Made by a program: the position numbers and the translations under genes. A model generated the notes under the pieces. That model ran no database searches. It worked only from the letters and a program-made list of their open reading frames with translations, and was not told the DNA's origin. Below are positions 24,131 to 32,338 of a stretch of DNA of 49,428 bases, in pieces (the stretch's first letter is position 1; every line of letters starts with the position of its first letter). The stretch covers positions 1-49,428 of the forward strand of contig JBCCQN010000036.1 in the NCBI GenBank assembly GCA_039024315.1, written 5' to 3'. The stretch is from JBCAWW01 sp039024315. Lineage in GTDB: Bacteria > Bacteroidota > Bacteroidia > J057.

Positions 24131-25849
24131 TTAGTCAACTCTAAACTTGGCGGTTTGCGTGCCAAAATCGCTTAGCAATTGACAGTAGTAAATGCCAGCG
24201 GCAAAGGATTGAGCGTTCAACGCCAGTTGATAATCTCCTTGCCCACTTTTTTCAATATGTTGACTAAATACCTTTTTTCCCGCAGCATTGAAGATATTTA
24301 TCTGTACTGAGCTGCTGACAGCAAGGGAATAAGAGATAGTGGCTTGCCTTTGCAATGGATTGGGAGAGATATGCAGCTGTAGTGATTGGCCATCTGTTTC
24401 GATGGAAGTCGCGCCACCGAAATCAAAATCCGCAACCAAGGGTAAATGATCAGATGCGATGGTAGCATCATTGGCTTGGAGGTTGTAGGTAGCCAATTCG
24501 CTGGTACTTAAGGCAGGGGTAAATAGTGAGTAGGTATTTTCTACGCTCATGACCGAGCCTGAATAAACAATATAATCAAGCCGACCCGGACTGAAGGAAC
24601 TACTTTCCCGATACCAAGTCATGGTCAAGGGTAAGTTAGTAGCCAAGGGTTTGGCATCTTCCAGAGTACTCGCATCCCAATCTGGATCAAAGTCAGGACC
24701 ATAAAGATTTTGATTGACAATATCGCCTGTCAGTAAGGTATGCTGCTGTTGGCTAAAGCCCACCAAATTCATATCTCCTGCTACGATGATAGGACTATTG
24801 AGTGGCAGGTTGACCGGGCCGAGCCCGTTTTTGGCATCTCTGATAAAGGCCATGATCCCATCCATTTCCTCCTGCCGATCACTATTATTGTTGCAGCAAG
24901 GGGGGTGAGCTACGATAAAGAGTAGCTGCATGAGGCCCATATCGATCAAAAATGCGCCATTGCCACCAGGCGCAATCACATGGCTACTGATAATGGGATA
25001 TTTACTGATCGCAATGATATCTGGTGCTACCTTCGCGTGGTACCATTGGGCTGGTAGCCAACTATTGACTTTGGTTCTTGTCTGAGCGGAACTATTGTTG
25101 TAAATCTCTTGAAAACCAATGATATCTGGAGCAATAGCTGTGAGGATGCGAGCATAGTTGCCTTGCTTGTTGGGATCAAAAAGATCATCATTTAACACAT
25201 TGTAGGACAATACTCGAACATGTGTATCTGATTGCTTGGGGATCGAATACGGTGGTAGTGGATCGGGAGCAAACGACTGAAATGTATAACTCAGGCCTCC
25301 TGTGGCATCTGGAATTTTATCTGCGTTTGAGCGATCATCGCGCAGCAATATCCTGATATCATCGCCTGCAAATAATTCCTGAGCCTGAAAGTTGAGTTTT
25401 CTGCTGAGAGCGATCTCAAACTGAGTGGAGGTCACAGTAGGCGAAGAAACTAAGTCGATATCGGGATGGCTGATACCCAGTGAGCCTGTATTAAGATATA
25501 CCGTTCCGGAACGGTCCCCCAGATTGTAAACTAGTTCAGCTCCTATACCATCAATGGCTAGTCCAGTATTGTTATCATTATCGGTGTCTAGGTAGAGGGT
25601 AACCTCATTGTCGTTTTGTAAGTTGATTTCTGCCCCAACCTCAATTCTGAGAAAAAGAAAATCATCATCATTGGCGACCCACAATCGGCCAAAATCCACC
25701 AATCCACTGCCCTGATCGCCACTGGGATCATTGCCTATCAGGGGTACATTGGCCCAGTCGCTGAAGTCTTCATCTAGTATGATGCGGTTGGATTGTGCCT
25801 GCAGACAAAGCAGGCTCGAAAGAAGAATAAAGAATAAAATTGCTCGCAT
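24131..25849 (-). CDS. Secreted endonuclease/exonuclease/phosphatase-family protein with T9SS sorting domain
   Basis: The 572-residue protein has a signal peptide (MRAILFFILLSSLLCLQAQ). A CBM9-like or DOMON-like beta domain follows (FSDWANVPLIGNDPSGDQGS). The EEP fold comes next, with VRVLSYNVLNDD, the metal-binding E in IIGFQEIY, VAGDMNLVG and the catalytic SDHLPLVADF. A type A T9SS sorting domain closes it (LHISPNPLQRQATISY ... AGIYYCQLLSDFGTQTAKFRV). It is therefore exported through the outer membrane and probably cleaves extracellular DNA or a phosphodiester. Such enzymes can supply phosphorus. The substrate is not readable from the sequence. Confidence 0.85.
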   Translation of the reverse strand: MRAILFFILLSSLLCLQAQSNRIILDEDFSDWANVPLIGNDPSGDQGSGLVDFGRLWVANDDDFLFLRIEVGAEINLQNDNEVTLYLDTDNDNNTGLAIDGIGAELVYNLGDRSGTVYLNTGSLGISHPDIDLVSSPTVTSTQFEIALSRKLNFQAQELFAGDDIRILLRDDRSNADKIPDATGGLSYTFQSFAPDPLPPYSIPKQSDTHVRVLSYNVLNDDLFDPNKQGNYARILTAIAPDIIGFQEIYNNSSAQTRTKVNSWLPAQWYHAKVAPDIIAISKYPIISSHVIAPGGNGAFLIDMGLMQLLFIVAHPPCCNNNSDRQEEMDGIMAFIRDAKNGLGPVNLPLNSPIIVAGDMNLVGFSQQQHTLLTGDIVNQNLYGPDFDPDWDASTLEDAKPLATNLPLTMTWYRESSSFSPGRLDYIVYSGSVMSVENTYSLFTPALSTSELATYNLQANDATIASDHLPLVADFDFGGATSIETDGQSLQLHISPNPLQRQATISYSLAVSSSVQINIFNAAGKKVFSQHIEKSGQGDYQLALNAQSFAAGIYYCQLLSDFGTQTAKFRVD

Positions 25850-25978
25850 CTCGCAAGTTAAGTGCCTCGGATAGCAGTGGCAACAAATTATTTGCTAAAA
25901 TATATTGTAAATTATATATAGCTCTTTGCCCGAATATCAAACTACTTAAACCTATTCCTTTTTATAATCAAATATGTG

Positions 25979-28222
25979 ATGAAGACTACGCCTACTATTC
26001 TACTACTATTGTTTATTACGCTTATGCCATCATTGTTGGCCCAAGATTGCTCCAAACTGATTTGGGCCGACGAATTTAATGGTAACAGCCTGGATACCGA
26101 TAGCTGGAACTACAACCTTGGCAATGGTTGCCCCGAACTTTGCGGCTGGGGTAATAACGAACAACAATTTTATACAGATGAGGCCGCCAATATTTCGATC
26201 GCCAATGGTCTTTTGACGATCACGGCCAAGAACGACACCTTTGGGGGAATGCAATACTCCTCGGCTCGGATTACGACCAAAGGCAAAAGAGATTTCCGTT
26301 ATGGCCGGTTTGAAGCCAGTATGCGTTTGCCCGAATCCCAAGGCCTCTGGCCGGCCTTTTGGCTACTGCCTACCGACAATGTCTATGGTGAATGGCCGCG
26401 CAGTGGGGAAATTGATATCATGGAATTGCTTGGCCAAAACCCCAATGAGGTATTTGGCACGCTTCACACTGGCTTGCCATGGACTTTTAAATCTGAATAT
26501 TATAGCCTACCGCCTAACGAATCATTTGCAGATACTTTTCACGTATTTGCTTTGGAATGGGGGCCAGATACCATGCGTTGGTTTGTCGATGGCAATCAGT
26601 ATCATGTCATGCCTAGTGATTCAATATCCCCTTGGGACCCATTTTTGGAGGATTTTCACCTGATTTTCAATATCGCCGTTGGCGGTAATCTACCCGGCCC
26701 TACTGACTCGACTACTGTTATGCCTCAAGTGATGGAGGTTGATTATGTACGGGTTTACAATCGTCCAAGTCGCTTACGGATTGCTGGAGATCAGCCAGTG
26801 ATTGGGGCTACTGGGATGACCTATGAGACTTTTGATATCAATGGTGCCGACTACATTTGGACGGTCCCAACTGGGGTGACGATCCTTGCGGGCCAAGGGA
26901 CCAATGCCATAGAAGTGGATTGGGGCTGTACGGCTGGAGATATCATGCTGGAGTTGCAGACAGACTGTGATACTGCTATGCTGAGCTATACGGTAGCTAA
27001 TTTTGTGGATATAGAGATTGACGGACTTGCCTTAGTCGAAGAAAGCCAGCCCGCCTTAACTTACGAAGTAGCAGCGGTTGATGGTGGTACCTACACTTGG
27101 AGCGTGCCTACGGACGCGACCATCTTAAGCGGTCAGGGTACCAACGCTATCACCCTAGATTGGGGCTGTAGCGCTGGAGAAATAAGCGTAGCTGTCAACG
27201 GCAGTTGTGCCAATCCTCTAAATGATACCATTCAGGTCGAACTGAGGGCTAATGCTGTGACTGGCTTTGCCACTGTAGCAGAAAATAGCGTTGGGCGGAT
27301 CTACAGCATCAATCCTGTGATCGGGGCCACTTATAATTGGACAGTGCCTAATGGTGCTACCATCGTTTCTGGGCAAGGGACCCCTTCGATTGCAGTAGAT
27401 TTTGGGACAGAAGGCGGCCTACTCGCAGTCAGTGTCAACTCGGCTTGTGGTGCCCAAAATTATAGTCTAAATATTACGATAGATCCTTCCTCTTTGTATT
27501 GTGATTTTGATGGTACTAACCTGCCTTGGGATGTGTTTGGTGGTGCTATGATTGACACTGTACCCAACCCCTTCATCGGCGGGATCAACACCAGTGCAAA
27601 TGTCGGTCGGACACGTAAGGATCCCGCTGGTTCCCAGACTTGGGGAGGGATTTTTGCCGACTTAGCCGGAGAGATGGATCTAGATGTAAATCCGCTGCTA
27701 CAGATGAAAGTTCATACTAGCAAAGCGGGGGAAGTCTTATTTAAAATTGAAGATCAAACTACCGGAGTCCCTCCCGTGGAAATCGGTACCAATCTCGATA
27801 CGCTCAACCAATGGGTCAATCTGATTTGGGATTTTTCAGCTTATCCAGCCAATACATTTGACCGTATTGCCCTCTTTTTTGACTTTGGCGATACGGATAC
27901 GAGTTATTGGTATTTTGATGATGTCTTTGGGCGCCCCGATCCTACGGCTAGCCTAGAAAATATCGAAACCTCTTTGATCGATGTCTATCCTAATCCAAGT
28001 GCCGGCTTATATCAAATCCAGCTCAACGGCCAATTTGCGAACTTGAGTAAGTTGGATTTGCAAGTTCTAGATGTTAGTGGACGCACTGTCTATACCCAAT
28101 CATTGCAAGGCTCGCAAGCAACGCCTGCGCTTGATTTGAGGCTTCTGCCCGATGGTATGTACTTTCTCCGTTTGGTGGGGGGCGACACTCAATATGTCAA
28201 GGTCCTTGAAAAGCGAGATTAA
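25979..28222 (+). CDS. GH16 beta-glucanase (laminarinase-like) with PKD-like repeats and T9SS sorting domain
   Basis: ATG 25979 is preferred over the GTG three bases upstream. The 747-residue protein has a signal peptide ending near LLAQ and a GH16 domain (about residues 20-260) with catalytic E144 and E149 and assisting D146 in GEIDIMELLG. Three PKD-like repeats follow, each with a WTVP...GQGT...WG pattern. Next comes a carbohydrate-binding-like domain (YCDFDGTNLPWDVFGG ... WYFDDVFG), and a T9SS type A domain ends the protein (SLIDVYPNPSAGLYQI). GH16 includes laminarinases, agarases, porphyranases and carrageenases; EIDIMELLG and GQNPNEVFGTLHTG favour beta-1,3-glucan. It stands alone rather than in the downstream locus. 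Confidence 0.85.
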   Translation: MKTTPTILLLLFITLMPSLLAQDCSKLIWADEFNGNSLDTDSWNYNLGNGCPELCGWGNNEQQFYTDEAANISIANGLLTITAKNDTFGGMQYSSARITTKGKRDFRYGRFEASMRLPESQGLWPAFWLLPTDNVYGEWPRSGEIDIMELLGQNPNEVFGTLHTGLPWTFKSEYYSLPPNESFADTFHVFALEWGPDTMRWFVDGNQYHVMPSDSISPWDPFLEDFHLIFNIAVGGNLPGPTDSTTVMPQVMEVDYVRVYNRPSRLRIAGDQPVIGATGMTYETFDINGADYIWTVPTGVTILAGQGTNAIEVDWGCTAGDIMLELQTDCDTAMLSYTVANFVDIEIDGLALVEESQPALTYEVAAVDGGTYTWSVPTDATILSGQGTNAITLDWGCSAGEISVAVNGSCANPLNDTIQVELRANAVTGFATVAENSVGRIYSINPVIGATYNWTVPNGATIVSGQGTPSIAVDFGTEGGLLAVSVNSACGAQNYSLNITIDPSSLYCDFDGTNLPWDVFGGAMIDTVPNPFIGGINTSANVGRTRKDPAGSQTWGGIFADLAGEMDLDVNPLLQMKVHTSKAGEVLFKIEDQTTGVPPVEIGTNLDTLNQWVNLIWDFSAYPANTFDRIALFFDFGDTDTSYWYFDDVFGRPDPTASLENIETSLIDVYPNPSAGLYQIQLNGQFANLSKLDLQVLDVSGRTVYTQSLQGSQATPALDLRLLPDGMYFLRLVGGDTQYVKVLEKRD

Positions 28223-28247
28223 CCTACATTTACCCGCTTGTTATTAG

Positions 28248-28295
28248 TTAGGCTCCTTCGGAGAACGATTCCCAGCGTTCTCCGAAGGAGCCTAA
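28248..28295. terminator. 20-bp perfect hairpin, back-to-back REP pair, bidirectional terminator
   Basis: Arms 28248-28267 and 28276-28295 pair perfectly around an 8-nt loop. Each arm contains a REP unit with CTCC-TTC-GGAG stem (28253-28271 plus, 28272-28290 minus). It sits 25 nt after the GH16 stop and faces a converging gene. Confidence 0.75.
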
Positions 28296-28490
28296 AACTT
28301 AATAGAAGTAAAAAGTAGCAAGAAAGAGGGGCTTGCTGGCCCACATAGCCTGAGTCTTACGTACGTAGACAAGAGTCTTAAGTACCTAGACAAGAGTAAC
28401 CAGTATTAAGACCTAGGAAAACTGGACTACATGGTTCTTCAGAACCTTTTTTCTCTGTACTGCATACTTTCTACTTTCTACTGAATATCT
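28296..28490 (+). repeat. Dispersed AGTACTTA-ended element, copy C, with partial inverted copy
   Basis: From 28377 the plus strand repeats copy A without the central palindrome: TTAAGTACCTAGACAAGAGTA, ACCTAGGAAAA, CTTTTTTCTCTGTACTGC and ATACTTTCTACT. The preceding 28296-28376 resembles the same element read on the minus strand, giving a head-to-head composite. It lies between convergent genes. Confidence 0.6.
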
Positions 28491-28515
28491 AACTACTGAA
28501 GGCTAGGACCTCTCC

Positions 28516-29364
28516 CTAATCACAAGGAACCGGATTGTGAGAAACGGTGGCCAGCAACTTAAGGGTCACATCATCGGTAGTAGGATTTACACCAGATTGG
28601 AGGATATACTTTGATTTATTGCCAATGTTTACGATGAAATCTTTGGGATCGAGATTCATTTGCTTGAGCCTTGGGTATGGTAAGTAAAAAACGTGTTGGC
28701 TGATGCCATCGGCGGGGATACCTTTTTCGATCTTGAAATGGGTGCGAATAGTTAGATTGTTTTTGTATTCTAGGGAAGTGTCAAAGTCAGCACCGCCTTG
28801 GGTATAACTTAGTTTACCTGATACCCCTTCGCCTGCTTCTTGAAAGGTTGGGTCGCTAAGTTCAAATCCTGCTTGATGGGTGTTCTGATAAATTTGTACT
28901 GCTGTAGTATCTCCCTCCTTGCTCATGTAGTGATTGGGATTTAGTTCATAACCCGGTTCAGTTTTGAGTTTGTAAGGCCCTGGCTCCTCAATGCTAAGTG
29001 TAATGGTATCAAATTTAATCGTGATATGGAAATCGACTTCATCCGTTCCTCCGATAAAATCCTTATCCACAAATGGAACGAAAAAATTGAACTCTTGTCC
29101 CACATCTAAGTGGTTGTTGCCACCATCCATGATCCACTTGAGCTCAGCATCATAATTTTCTATGTCGTTGTCGATGGCCAAGGCATAGTCGATCTCAATT
29201 TTCTTAATATCCTTTTCCGGCTCAAAAAGTATCTGCATAAAAACGCCTGGATCCGCTATCACCATTTTTTTTACGGTAGCTTTGTTTTTTTTAGTTGGAT
29301 CTTTGAGGACGTAATCTTGGTTGATTGGATCGATACCACAGCCAAATTTAAGTTTGCTTGCCAT
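28516..29364 (-). CDS. Unrecognised 282-residue protein
   Basis: I do not recognise a family. The protein starts MASKLKFGCGIDPINQD, lacks a signal peptide and membrane segments, is acidic and looks beta-rich. Hydrophobic and polar residues alternate (KIEIDYALAIDNDIENYDAEL; FHITIKFDTITLSIEEPGPYKL), and the end is short with a Cys (NPVPCD). The second half has long strands (SGKLSYTQGGADFDTSLEY, FYLPYPRLKQMNL). It could be an intracellular inclusion, a fibre or a stress-related protein; none of this can be decided from sequence. It is flanked by repeat-rich gaps and has no operon partner. Confidence 0.65.
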   Translation of the reverse strand: MASKLKFGCGIDPINQDYVLKDPTKKNKATVKKMVIADPGVFMQILFEPEKDIKKIEIDYALAIDNDIENYDAELKWIMDGGNNHLDVGQEFNFFVPFVDKDFIGGTDEVDFHITIKFDTITLSIEEPGPYKLKTEPGYELNPNHYMSKEGDTTAVQIYQNTHQAGFELSDPTFQEAGEGVSGKLSYTQGGADFDTSLEYKNNLTIRTHFKIEKGIPADGISQHVFYLPYPRLKQMNLDPKDFIVNIGNKSKYILQSGVNPTTDDVTLKLLATVSHNPVPCD

Positions 29365-30025
29365 AATGATTTTTTTGGGGGTTGACTATTTAAAAATAGA
29401 TTATTTGCTGAGCATTATATTTGTCATTGTCATTTCGGAATGAATAAGACTCAGAGCAAATAAGACTGAAAAGTACGCCCGGTACTAGGTACCGGACGCT
29501 TATCCTAATATCACCAAATAATTAGGATCTAGTAACAAAATCTAAACAATTGAACGCAACTTACCTGATTTACAATTAGGGGGTATAAGTGAGAAGTAGA
29601 AAGACAATAATATTGAGTAAAAATAAAGGTGACTGTTATCGCTCATTTAGTCCGCTTTTTAAAAACCTTGATACTGAATACCTTGGTCTAACTACTTCAT
29701 GATTTAATTTATTTCTTTTGCTTTGATACAAATATGAGTCCTGCCAAAGAGAGATGAAAATGGTTTTTATCAAACGGTCCAATGGCTGATCCAACGGTAT
29801 TTTTGCTTAGCCAAAGCGCGTCCAATCATGCGGTATGGCCCTCGGAGAGAAGCGTTCTGGGACAGAACTATATCCACCCTCGAAATCAGAATTGGACCGT
29901 ACATGACTCCTTGACTCGCCTGACAGGGCCAATTTTACCCCAAAAGGAAAGATATATACCCATTTGTGGTACAAAATCCCTGATAGTCTAGTTTTATTTC
30001 GAATCTTTAAAAGCATTTCAAAAAC
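29365..30025. other. Long intergenic region
   Basis: The 661 nt separate divergent genes. A hairpin at 29479-29495 (CCGGTAC-TAG-GTACCGG) is followed by ACGCTTA, recalling the REP family. A degenerate REP-like unit lies at 29849-29865 on the minus strand (CTG-TCC-CAG, AACGCTTC). Short open frames near 29782-30067 lack recognisable features and are not called. Confidence 0.55.
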
Positions 30026-31459
30026 ATGTCGCTTTCTTATTCTACGCTTCCTCCTAAAGTCCTGCAATTTGGTGGTGGCAATTTTTTGCGCGCTTATTTA
30101 GGCTGGATGGTACAAATGCTGAATGAGCAGCATAATTTTGAGGGGAGTATCGTCTTAGTGAAGCCTACACCGGGCGGTAATTATGAGGCACTGCGTAAAA
30201 ATGCGGGGCAATACCATGTGGTATTAAACGGTATTTATGAAGGCAGCGCACAGCAGATCGTGTATCCCATCGATTGTATCTCCCAGATCCTGAGTCCTTA
30301 TCAGGAATGGACTGATTTTCTCGCTTCGGCCAAACTTCCTAGTTTACGCTATGTGGTTTCCAATACTACTGAGGCTGGGATCGTTTTTGAAGGAGAAGCC
30401 CATTATCGCGTAGGCGTGCCCAATAGTTTTCCGGCTAAGCTGACGGCTTGGCTATTTGAGCGTTTTGTGTACTTCAAGGGAGCCGCTGAGTATGCTACCA
30501 TCTGTTTGCCCTGTGAGCTCATTCCTGCCAATGGCGCAAAGCTGCAGTCCATCATCTTGCAATATGCGGTTCATTGGGACTTAGGGGCGGATTTTGAAAA
30601 CTGGATTCAAACGCACAATCATTTTTGTGATACTTTGGTCGATCGTATCGTTTCAGGCTATGATGCTAAGGTGGCAGATACTTTGCAATCCCAACTACCT
30701 TATGAAGACCCCAATTTGGTTGTAGGAGAGCATTATCACAGCTGGGTGATGCGTGGTCCAGCGGACTTGGAGGCTCAAATGCCTTTTCTTGCCTCTAGTT
30801 TCAACAATAGTTGGGTGGCGGATCTGAAGCTGTACCGGCAGCGCAAAGTCCGTATCCTCAATGGGGCACATATGACCATTGTGCCTTTGGGACATCTCCT
30901 AGGGCTGAAGACCGTCAAAGAAGCCATGGCCCACCCGAGTCTCAGTGGCTTTTTAGAGGCCTTATTACAAGAAGAAGTAATTCCGAGCATAGACTTGGAT
31001 ACCGGAGACTTAATCAATTATAGTGAGGAGATTTTGGATCGTTTTCGCAATCCCTTTTTGGAGCATCGGCTCCTAGATATTTCCCTCAATTCGATCTCCA
31101 AATTTGCTGCCCGCTTGATGCCGACTTTGATCGACCGTTACCAGGAGACTGGACAGATACCCGAAAAAATATTGACCGTCTGGTTGGCGGTGATCTTCTT
31201 TTATCGTGCTACTTATGAAGGGCGCGCCATCCCTCTACGAGACGAAGCCGCTAATCTAGCCTTTTTTGCGAGCCTTTGGCAAGAGGGCAAAGCGTTCAGC
31301 AAGGCTGAAATCCTTACCCAAGCCCTAAACTGTCCGGCTTGGCAAAATGAGCAGTTACCAGCTCGGGAAGATCTCGTCGCAGGCATGCTTGCCCTCTGGC
31401 AAGCTTGGGAAAAAGAGGGACTGCTCAGCCTTATCTCAAATCTTCAAACTTCACATTAA
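30026..31459 (+). CDS. uxaB: Tagaturonate reductase (mannitol dehydrogenase family), UxaB-like
   Basis: The 477-residue cytoplasmic protein has the polyol dehydrogenase N-terminal pattern VLQFGGGNFLRAYLGWM, SNTTEAGI, CLPCELIPANGAKL, and the C-terminal catalytic stretch RKVRILNGAHMTIVPLGHLLG, all typical of UxaB. The enzyme interconverts D-tagaturonate and D-altronate with NAD(H). It classically serves galacturonate breakdown, but in L-galactonate use it also receives tagaturonate from an LgoD-type dehydrogenase. Here such a dehydrogenase lies at 36574, and an L-fucose/L-galactose-type SDR starts at the base after this stop. No galacturonate isomerase or pectinase is in the window. Confidence 0.85.
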   Translation: MSLSYSTLPPKVLQFGGGNFLRAYLGWMVQMLNEQHNFEGSIVLVKPTPGGNYEALRKNAGQYHVVLNGIYEGSAQQIVYPIDCISQILSPYQEWTDFLASAKLPSLRYVVSNTTEAGIVFEGEAHYRVGVPNSFPAKLTAWLFERFVYFKGAAEYATICLPCELIPANGAKLQSIILQYAVHWDLGADFENWIQTHNHFCDTLVDRIVSGYDAKVADTLQSQLPYEDPNLVVGEHYHSWVMRGPADLEAQMPFLASSFNNSWVADLKLYRQRKVRILNGAHMTIVPLGHLLGLKTVKEAMAHPSLSGFLEALLQEEVIPSIDLDTGDLINYSEEILDRFRNPFLEHRLLDISLNSISKFAARLMPTLIDRYQETGQIPEKILTVWLAVIFFYRATYEGRAIPLRDEAANLAFFASLWQEGKAFSKAEILTQALNCPAWQNEQLPAREDLVAGMLALWQAWEKEGLLSLISNLQTSH

Positions 31460-32260
31460 ATGGATCTCAAGCTAAAAGATAAAGTTGTCCTTATTTCAGG
31501 TGCCGCCGGACAGGAAGGCAGCATTGGTCATACGATCATGCTAGGCTTGGCGGCAGAAGGAGCCATACCCGCCATCGTGGATAGAAACGCCCGAGGATTT
31601 AAATATGTTGAGGATTTACAAGCTGGGGGGATTGACGCTCTATTTGTACAAACCGATGTTACCGATCCGCTGCAAATCGAAGCTGCCGTAGGTAAAGTGA
31701 TGGAAAAATACGGACGCATCGACATCCTGATCAATAATGTTGGTGTCAATGATGGGGCAGGGCTCGATGCGAGTTATGAAGACTTTGTGCGCTCTCTCCA
31801 ACTCAATTTGATTAGCTACTTCCTATTGGTCAAACATGCTTTGCCGGCGCTCGAAAAGTCAAGGGGTAACATCCTCAATGTAGGTTCAAAAGTGGCGCTA
31901 ACAGGCCAGGGGGGTACCTCTGGTTATGCTGCTTCGAAAGGAGGGGTATTGGCTTTGACGAGAGAATGGTCTGTCGATTTGATCCGTAAAGGGATTCGGG
32001 TCAATGCATTGATTATTGCAGAAAGCCGCACGCCCGCCTATGATCAGTGGCTAGAAACCTTGCCTGATCCTGCGGGTAGTTTGCGTAAGATTCAGCGTAC
32101 TATCCCCTTCGAGGAACGCATGACTCGACCCTCAGAGATTTCAGATACCGTTTTGTTTTTGGTCTCAGAGCGCTCTTCCCATACTACAGGGCAGTTTGTT
32201 TTTGTTGACGGGGGCTATGTGCATTTGGACCGTGCGTTGCTATCTGACGGAGCGAATTAA
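31460..32260 (+). CDS. SDR dehydrogenase, L-fucose/L-galactose dehydrogenase-like
   Basis: The 266-residue short-chain dehydrogenase has a nucleotide-binding GAAGQEGSIG segment near residue 14, NNVGVN, and an active-site Ser upstream of YAASK (Y and K spaced by 4). It ends FVDGGYVHLDRALL, a tail I associate with L-fucose dehydrogenases. Those enzymes also take L-galactose, which differs from L-fucose only at C6. It begins at the base right after the uxaB stop, so the two are translationally linked. The likely reaction is L-galactose (or L-fucose) to its lactone with NAD(P). The substrate is inferred from context. Confidence 0.75.
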   Translation: MDLKLKDKVVLISGAAGQEGSIGHTIMLGLAAEGAIPAIVDRNARGFKYVEDLQAGGIDALFVQTDVTDPLQIEAAVGKVMEKYGRIDILINNVGVNDGAGLDASYEDFVRSLQLNLISYFLLVKHALPALEKSRGNILNVGSKVALTGQGGTSGYAASKGGVLALTREWSVDLIRKGIRVNALIIAESRTPAYDQWLETLPDPAGSLRKIQRTIPFEERMTRPSEISDTVLFLVSERSSHTTGQFVFVDGGYVHLDRALLSDGAN

Positions 32261-32338
32261 AGCTAAATTTTTTATATTCAATGAGGCTTTCTCTCTTCCC
32301 GTATCTCTTGTTGAACTGCTACTACCGATCGCTCTTTT

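Noticed and set aside
29782..30067. Short open frames upstream of uxaB
   Set aside because: No signal peptide, motif or family resemblance; one overlaps the start of uxaB on the opposite strand.
32104..32122. REP-like CCCC-TTC-GAGG-AACGCATG in the SDR gene
   Set aside because: The stem has a mismatch and the tail diverges; it is explained by codons for PFEER.
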